A stretch of DNA of 64,000 nucleotides, taken from Aedes albopictus (taxonomy: Eukaryota > Arthropoda > Insecta > Diptera > Culicidae). Positions 58,156-64,000 of this stretch are shown here, in pieces. The stretch spans positions 36,001-100,000 of the forward strand of contig NW_026917409.1 of assembly GCF_035046485.1 (NCBI RefSeq), given 5' to 3'. How positions within the stretch are numbered: position 1 is the stretch's first letter; the number at the start of each line of letters is the position of its first letter. The notes under the pieces are model-generated. The model was not told the origin of the DNA and made no database searches. It saw only the letters and a list, made by a program, of their open reading frames with translations. Both the position numbers and the translations under genes were made by a program.

Positions 58156-58859
58156 TATTTTCTATGGAATGGCTGCGCATTTTTAGCTTGAAAGCTGTAA
58201 ATTTATTTTTGTTTCATGCATACAGATGTTTATGATGCACCCACTTAACTTTTTCATCAACAAAAATTGAATACGCTTCAGTTTCCTTATTATTATTTGT
58301 TATTTGGGCAAATGAGTCATACGTTATGTAATACTGAAACATCATCATGAAAATGACAGTTTTTTGTGTGTGAGGAATTCTTACACCAATTGAAAAATCA
58401 AAGATATATTTTTTTCTGAAATAGATGAAATTATGTCGTTCTGATTAAGCGAACCATTTAGCAAGTTCTAAATAAGTTATTTGAAATTACAATGCAAATT
58501 ATTCTTGGATGTTCTGAAAGATTCGAAGAATTGAACTCAATGCGGCTAAGAACCTTGAGGATTTTGTCCATATTTTTGCACAAAGTTTGCTCCAGATTTC
58601 TAGAAACATCAATGAAATTAAGCAAAAAACTAAGAAATTGAAAAAAAAAATCCTTACGAAATTTCTAAACTTTATTTATTTTAAACGCAACGATTAAATT
58701 ATACGAAACAAATACACGAACGATTATCACCTAAATAGGTAGTGATTTTTGAAATGAAAACAACTAAAGAAAAAAAAACGAAAGGTTAGCATTACCCCGG
58801 ATATTCAACCGTGCCATTTGTTTTTCCGTGACTTTTTAGCATTTTTATGTTACGGCAAC

Positions 58860-60110
58860 TTCACTAGTGTTTCTTCTAGGGATTATTCCAGCAACCCCTA
58901 TTGTATATTTCTTCATGAACTCCTGCTGGAGATATATTCTCCAGGAATTCTGTCTGGGGATTCCTCTAGGAACGCAATCTATGGATTATTCCAGAATGCC
59001 ATCTGGGGATCCCTCCAGAAATTTCATGTGATGATTCCTCCAAAAAGTGCTTCTGGGGATTCCTTCAAAAAACTGCATCCGGAAAATTTTCCACGAATTT
59101 ATTCTGGCAATTCTTCCAGAAATTCCATCTAGGGATCGATTACCTCTCCATCTTCCGATGAGTCCAGGAATGTCATTTGGGGATTTCTTCGGGAACTCCT
59201 TCTGTGTTTAATTTGGGATCCCCTTCGATATACATTTTTTTGTGTTTTCTCTAGGAATTCCTGGAGGGTTTCCAGAAAGAACTCATGGAAATTCCTAAAC
59301 GATTCCCAGAAGGAACACTGGAACAGAAGGAAATCCTGGAAAATTTCTAAAGATGGCCCTGGAGGGAATCAAGCAGAAGCTCTAGGAAGTATCCAAGAAC
59401 GAATTTATGGATGAATTCCAGAAGGAAGGTCTTCAAGAATCCAAAAAATATCTTCCTAAAATCACACATAAAAAATCCCAGAAGGAAATATAGGAAAAAT
59501 TGCTGAACGACTCCTAGAATGAACTCTTTGTAGAATCTCAGAAGGAACTCCTCATAAAATGTCAGATAAACTTTTGGATAAATCCCAGGAAGAACTTCGA
59601 GGGAACCCCTGAAGGAATTCCAAAAGAATCTCTTGAGTAAAACCTAGAGTATATTTTAAGAATTCGAATTCCTGATGAAATGATGATTTCAAAAAAAAAA
59701 AAAAAACTAGATGGAGTGTAAAAAGGGACATCTGATTGATTACTAGAAGAAACTCCTGGAGAAATCCCAGGAGTCAAAAACGTTTTTAGAATCAAAACAA
59801 AAAAAAATCTCTAGAATTCGAAGAGGCAATCAAGCAAAATAAGACGAGATTATCTATAGGAATCCTGGAAATATTCGTGGAGGAACCCCTAGAGTAAACC
59901 TAAAAGTTGATCTAAAGGAATTCCCAGAAATAACTCAGAAAAGTTCTAAGAATTTTAAGAACCTTCGAAAGGAAACCGTGATCGAGTTCCTGGATGATCC
60001 CCAGTAGAAACCTCCCCAGGAGAAATTCCTGGTGGAAATTCTAATGAATCCCAACGAAGCTCCTAAAGAATTCCCGGAGGAGCTACCGGTGGATTTTCCG
60101 GAAGAACTTT
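58860..60110. repeat. GGAATTCC-type degenerate minisatellite, cluster 3
   Basis: Variants of gggattcctccagaaattcc up to about 59,230, then the complementary sense (aggaattcctggagg and similar) to 60,110. Same family as clusters 1 and 2. ORFs here (for example plus 58,818-59,132) are repeat artefacts. It ends about 245 bp downstream (in transcript direction) of exon 3. Confidence 0.85.
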
Positions 60111-60354
60111 TGCGGTAATGTAAATAATTTATCCGAATATGTATTTGTACAAATTTAGAATACATTTTCAAAAGAAATTTTACTACAATTACGAATGCTT
60201 GAGAAATTTTGGGTAAACTCCCGCTTGAAAAGCTTCATATTTTATATATTTTGAGAGATAATATTCTCTTTACTATATGATTTGGCGTTTTACTTGTGGC
60301 TCGACGTTTCCGAAAGATCCGAAAAAACGATTCAACAACGCTTCAATGACTCAC

Positions 60355-60481
60355 CAATACTTCGTAGCAGATTTCCCTAAGTTCCTTTTCGACTCGTTCT
60401 CGGTACTCCCGGGCTAGCTGCTGTTTGCGGGCAGAGGATTCGGTTTTCTGTTCAATCGACGATATTACCCGCCAGGACGAT
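60355..60481 (-). CDS. 14-3-3zeta: 14-3-3 zeta, exon 3 (residues 59-101)
   Basis: Minus strand, acceptor ttttttcgcag and donor gtgagt. It completes Arg59 and encodes [40 protein letters not shown] and VL, ending in phase 0. The segment contributes to the dimer interface; Ser61 corresponds to human Ser58, whose phosphorylation weakens dimers. Arg59 is the human Arg56 phosphate-binding residue. Confidence 0.97.
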
Positions 60482-60576
60482 CTGCGAAAAAAAAAATGGC
60501 AGAGTGCATGATTAACTTTCACCCGGGTAAATCCTTGGGTAAATTAATAACGAAGGGTGTTTGCGGCGGTACATAC

Positions 60577-60690
60577 CTTCGCGCACCGACGACGTTCTTG
60601 TAGGCGACAGATAGCAGGTTTCGTTCTTCGTTTGATAGTTCTACTCCGGTTTCTGTCACTGATTTCATCGCTTGTGCCATGTCGTCATAT
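60577..60690 (-). CDS. 14-3-3zeta: 14-3-3 zeta, exon 2 (residues 21-59)
   Basis: Minus strand, acceptor cacccgcag and donor gtatgt. It encodes [37 protein letters not shown] and part of the next Arg. Lys52 in AYKNVVGAR is the human Lys49 that contacts the phosphate of bound targets. Both junction codons are split and rejoin correctly with the neighbours. Confidence 0.97.
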
Positions 60691-60797
60691 CTGCGGGTGT
60701 GTTGGGAGGAGGAGAAAGGATGGAAAACATGGTTTGAGTGAAAAATTTGCCTGGTAATGGAAGAAAAGGCAGAGGAATCCTCGGAGGTCTGACTCAC

Positions 60798-60859
60798 CGT
60801 TCCGATTGTTCAGCCAGTTTGGCCTTCTGGACCAACTCCTCCTTGTCGACGGTAGACAT
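60798..60859 (-). CDS. 14-3-3zeta: 14-3-3 zeta, first coding exon (residues 1-21)
   Basis: Minus strand: ATG at 60,859 in a good context (agcaaaATG) encodes [20 protein letters not shown] plus two bases of Arg21, then donor gtgagt. This is the usual insect zeta N terminus (helix 1, dimerisation). 14-3-3 dimers bind phosphorylated Ser/Thr motifs of kinases such as Raf and of many other partners. A (CCA)n run in the mRNA sense (plus-strand GGT repeat, about 60,874-60,894) lies 15 bases upstream of the ATG. Confidence 0.97.
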
Positions 60860-62100
60860 TTTGCTGTGGTTCTGGTGGTGGTGGTGGTGGTGGTGAGTTT
60901 GCTGATGCTGCTGCCTTTACTGCCGCCGCTGGTAAAGATGTTTCTGGTGATGAAATGTAGAAAATATGGAAGTTATAGAACTTATTCACTTGAGAGATTG
61001 GTTTCAATCTTAGTTCGGCTAGGAATGTCGGTGGTGACGAACATTTCAAGGTTTTCCTACGCGTAATGACTGCTGTTTGCTATTGCTACTGCGGTATCAC
61101 TGACAAAGTATTGATGCAAGAAATCGATAGTTGACCCCTGCGGAGATTGAAGAGAGGAATGTGGGAGTGGGAACGTGGAGGCGGGAGGCGCGAGGGAGGT
61201 TGCTGTTTGTTAATAATGCGGTGGTGTGCTGTAATGGAGGCGCCTCGAAGTAGGACGACAACGAATAGACAATGAGTAAATAGATCAACAATGGAGCAAT
61301 AAAGGCCTTCATAACGGACGAGGGGTATTTCGAAAAATTTGCTTCGTTGTACGTTGTAATATAAAATGCACATCGGCGTAACTAGTGAGCATTTCTGGGA
61401 AGCCTGGAATTCCTAGAACGGGGTTTTGGTAGACGAATAAATTTCAAAAGGCTTTGCTTTACTTTATTAACGAGATTTTTAACTTAAGGCTAGTTTATCT
61501 TGGGACCCAGGACATTACTTCCCTTGTGAAGGAAAAATTCACATTTGCATGGCCAATATTGACATGTGGCATTATCACAAAAACCTTCTAGGAACTGTAT
61601 ATAAACTACATATGTAGACTTACTATTTGCCAATTCAGATCCCTCTTTCCTTTTGTAGACTGTTGTCCCAACACAAATCTTATGATACCCTTTGAAAAGT
61701 CTAAAAATTTTAAAAGCTAAAGCTAACAATTTATAACCATTGTATCTTGCCTGCGTACATAAAATTTATGTCGTTAGATGCTGTTAAAAGAAAAACATCA
61801 CGATAACACATTGAGATGTGGAAAGGAATGTCCGCTTTAACCACGTGATAGCTAATTATTCAGTAGGCCATGGTTTTCATCGCGAAAAGCACACCGTCTT
61901 CAACAGTGCAAGTGATACCACGATGATGGTCACAACTGCCGACGAAAGCTGCGTTAATCAGCAACTACGTTGGAATTCAGCTTAGCCAAAATTGTTTGAA
62001 CAAGAAATGAAAAAAAAGAACACGTCGTGCGGAGCGCGGGAGGGGGCGTAGCGACTTTAAATTATTGCAATGATGACTAATCGAGCCGCGATATTGTACA
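60860..62100 (-). other. 14-3-3zeta: 5' UTR part and first intron of 14-3-3 zeta
   Basis: A plausible UTR acceptor on the minus strand is catctttaccag at about 60,929. The rest is unique-looking sequence. A short SINE B tail (acaccgtcttcaac) lies at 61,891. ORFs at 60,806-61,373 overlap each other and the GGT repeat and are not genes. Confidence 0.45.
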
Positions 62101-62700
62101 GTTAGCTAGCTATACATGTTGGTATGTAGTAGGTACGTACCATATATTACACTCTCACATGAAGCGCACAAGCAAGCGCTGCGGCGGCGTTCCACGACAG
62201 AAACGTGACGCCCGGCCCGACCGAGGAGTATGACGTAATACGCGGCGCGCACTAAACCGCAGAACACTAGCGCGTTTTCTCCGCAAGCTTCAACACTGCT
62301 GCGGCGGTATTCCTTCCGATCCTCGAACGGACTGTCACTGACTATTTTTAAAAGTAAAACACCAACGTCTAGTAGCAGCCGCCAGGCAGCCAGTCAACCT
62401 ATCCAGCAGCAGCAGAGAAGACCCCAACGCCACGGTCCCACACAACTTTCGAGACGGTGATGGTGGTGCCCACACGCTCCCAATCCCAACCCGTCGTCTT
62501 CCTACACGTCCTACACCGCGACGACGGTCGCACTCAACTCACTCCCGGTTCGGTACTCGCGAATGGACTCCGGACGGACAGGTGTTGAAGCTGGAAACCG
62601 ACGACAGACGACGACTGACTTGAATTGACTAACTGACTGACTGACTGCGAGACTCTCTTCGCGTGGTTCTTCCGGCTGTTCTATGGCACACAATGTGGTG
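62100..62700 (-). promoter_or_regulatory. 14-3-3zeta: Probable promoter and first non-coding exon of 14-3-3 zeta
   Basis: A GC-richer island with many CG dinucleotides, unlike the AT-rich introns. On the minus strand, repeated TCAGT initiator-like words occur at 62,610-62,645, followed by a pyrimidine-rich, ATG-poor leader and a donor-like gggagtgagt near 62,540. This is the typical layout of an insect first exon; the start site is inference. Divergent transcription to the right is also possible. Confidence 0.45.
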
Positions 62701-63330
62701 GCCTGCTCGGATCGAAATCGGCTCCAGCACTAGTCGCTTCATGGAGGAAGACGAAGAGAACGCGATGAGAGCTTTGCGTTGAGAGAACCGAAAAGAACCG
62801 TTCGTTGTTGGCATGGGAATGGGTCTTCTCGGTGCTCTTCTGGAAGGCCAGACTCGGAGAGTCCTTTGGCATCCGGTCCGGTGCTGGCGTATGCCCGAAT
62901 AGGGTAGCTTTTCCTGCTGCATCCATCGTTTCGAGACGAAGAATGCTCTCCAAGTGCTTTTATTCCACATACATAAGTAGCAATTATGTGTCCCCAAAGC
63001 ATGTGGCGACCGTACATAACAGCGACCGATGAAAGCTTTCCTCCAACTTTGGATGCTCTGCCAAGTGGGGGAGCATGGTCTAAAATGCATATGTGAGAAA
63101 GCCCAACACATGAAATCATTCCTGAAAGCGGCCTGATCATTAATACCGGTGACCGGTGCCTTTACATGTACATAGGTATAAAGGATATTGGGTAACACAT
63201 GGAGACGCATGGTTGTTGATCGCCTATGCTATTCACTTGTTAAACCTTTGGAGCCGGAGGGGTCATATATGACCCCAACATAGAAACGGCACCCATTCGA
63301 TAAAACAGAATACTGTCTTCGGCAAAGTTA
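62701..63330. other. Upstream flank of 14-3-3 zeta
   Basis: The longest ORF of the window (minus 62,629-63,210, 193 codons) lies here, but two more frames are open in the same place and no domain is visible, so it is taken as a base-composition effect. At 63,252-63,277 the word gccggaggggtcatatatga followed by cccc resembles 5,018-5,045 inverted. Confidence 0.45.
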
Positions 63331-64000
63331 TTGAGTCCACTATAAGAGATTATTAGGGATTATTAGGGAGTTCATTGATAACCTAGAACATCCTGAACAT
63401 CGTGAAATTTGGAAAAATGAAATAATGGACATACAAGTTGTTCTAAAAGCTGAACTTGGATATGGGTTACGTTTACATGTATTCATCTAGCCTTCGTCAA
63501 GAACATCCCAGGGACATTCTGGGATGTTCTAGGTGTTCCAATCTGTACTATAGTGAAGTCCTTCAATTCTACAAGAATAATTTTATGTATTTTCGTCACA
63601 AATAATTGCATAACCTACTCGGATCCGTGAATCTCTTGACATCTACATTGTCATTTAGAGACACTCTAGAGATATACCAGGTCAGTCAAACTACCTTGTA
63701 GTTCAGCACTTCAGGTCTACACTCGTAACAGTAGCCATATCTGTTATATTGAGTAACGTTGCATAACCAACCGCAGTTACTGGAGCAATGTGAAGTCTAC
63801 TTTTTTATTATAATCCTTTGGGACATTGAGGTCGTGCAAACTGTTCTATAATGAAGTCCTTCAAATCTACAAGAATAACTTTCTGTGTTTTCACCATGAA
63901 TAATAGTATTGCATAATCTGCTGGGATCCGTGAAGCTCTTGAATTCGCAAATGTCATTTAGAGAAACTACAGGGATATCCCAGGTCAGCCAAACTACATT
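63330..64000. repeat. Direct repeat, unit about 300 bp, running off the window
   Basis: The block 63,546-63,700 (tgaagtccttcaattctaca, cggatccgtgaatctcttga, ccaggtcagtcaaactacct) recurs at 63,845-64,000 with the same order of words. At least two units are visible and the array probably continues to the right. Confidence 0.75.

Noticed and set aside
62629..63210. Longest ORF of the window (193 codons, minus)
   Set aside because: Other frames are also long and open at the same place, the peptide has no domain or plausible composition, and the region overlaps the likely 14-3-3 promoter.

Overview
This window is nuclear DNA of an insect, most likely a culicine mosquito (Aedes type). Two coding loci are recognisable, both on the minus strand. 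One is a 14-3-3 zeta gene whose protein is collinear with the insect form. The other is the start of an ATP-dependent 6-phosphofructokinase. Everything else is intron, UTR or intergenic DNA packed with tRNA-derived SINEs, inverted-repeat DNA elements, minisatellites and palindromes. I cannot tell Ae. aegypti from Ae. albopictus by eye.

Layout. Positions 1-17,132 are probably the first large intron of Pfk: no later Pfk exon is visible, so the rest of that gene should lie left of the window. This stretch holds SINEs, a hAT element with an 8-bp target duplication (8,243-9,319), an inverted-repeat element 'X' (10,175-11,283) and a 4.15-kb element built from two successive palindromes (12,163-16,313). 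The Pfk N-terminal coding exon is at 17,133-17,291, with a likely upstream alternative exon at 18,017-18,121. A satellite with a unit of about 163 bp fills 19,900-22,080 and switches orientation once. From about 22,290 to 29,712 there is a second copy of X, broken by three large insertions that themselves carry insertions. Positions 29,713-35,300 hold further palindromes and short repeats.

The 14-3-3 zeta gene runs right to left from a probable promoter near 62,650 to its stop codon at 37,031, with a possible 3' UTR down to about 35,300. Its coding exons are 60,859-60,798, 60,690-60,577, 60,481-60,355, 49,593-49,470, then one of two 164-nt alternatives (49,255-49,092 or 48,621-48,458), and 37,186-37,031. 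Either choice gives exactly 248 codons plus stop. Using both alternatives, or neither, breaks the frame, which is the mark of mutually exclusive splicing. The two large introns carry a perfect 1,325-bp (TAGAC)265 array, a tandem inverted dimer of a MITE, a complex foldback and degenerate GGAATTCC-type minisatellites.

Phosphofructokinase controls glycolytic flux and 14-3-3 zeta is a phosphoserine/threonine-binding adaptor. They are simply neighbours here, and nothing in the sequence suggests joint regulation. I found no bacterial operon, CRISPR array, virus gene, toxin gene or intact transposase. The main interest lies in the alternative exons of both genes and in the unusual inverted and tandem DNA structures.
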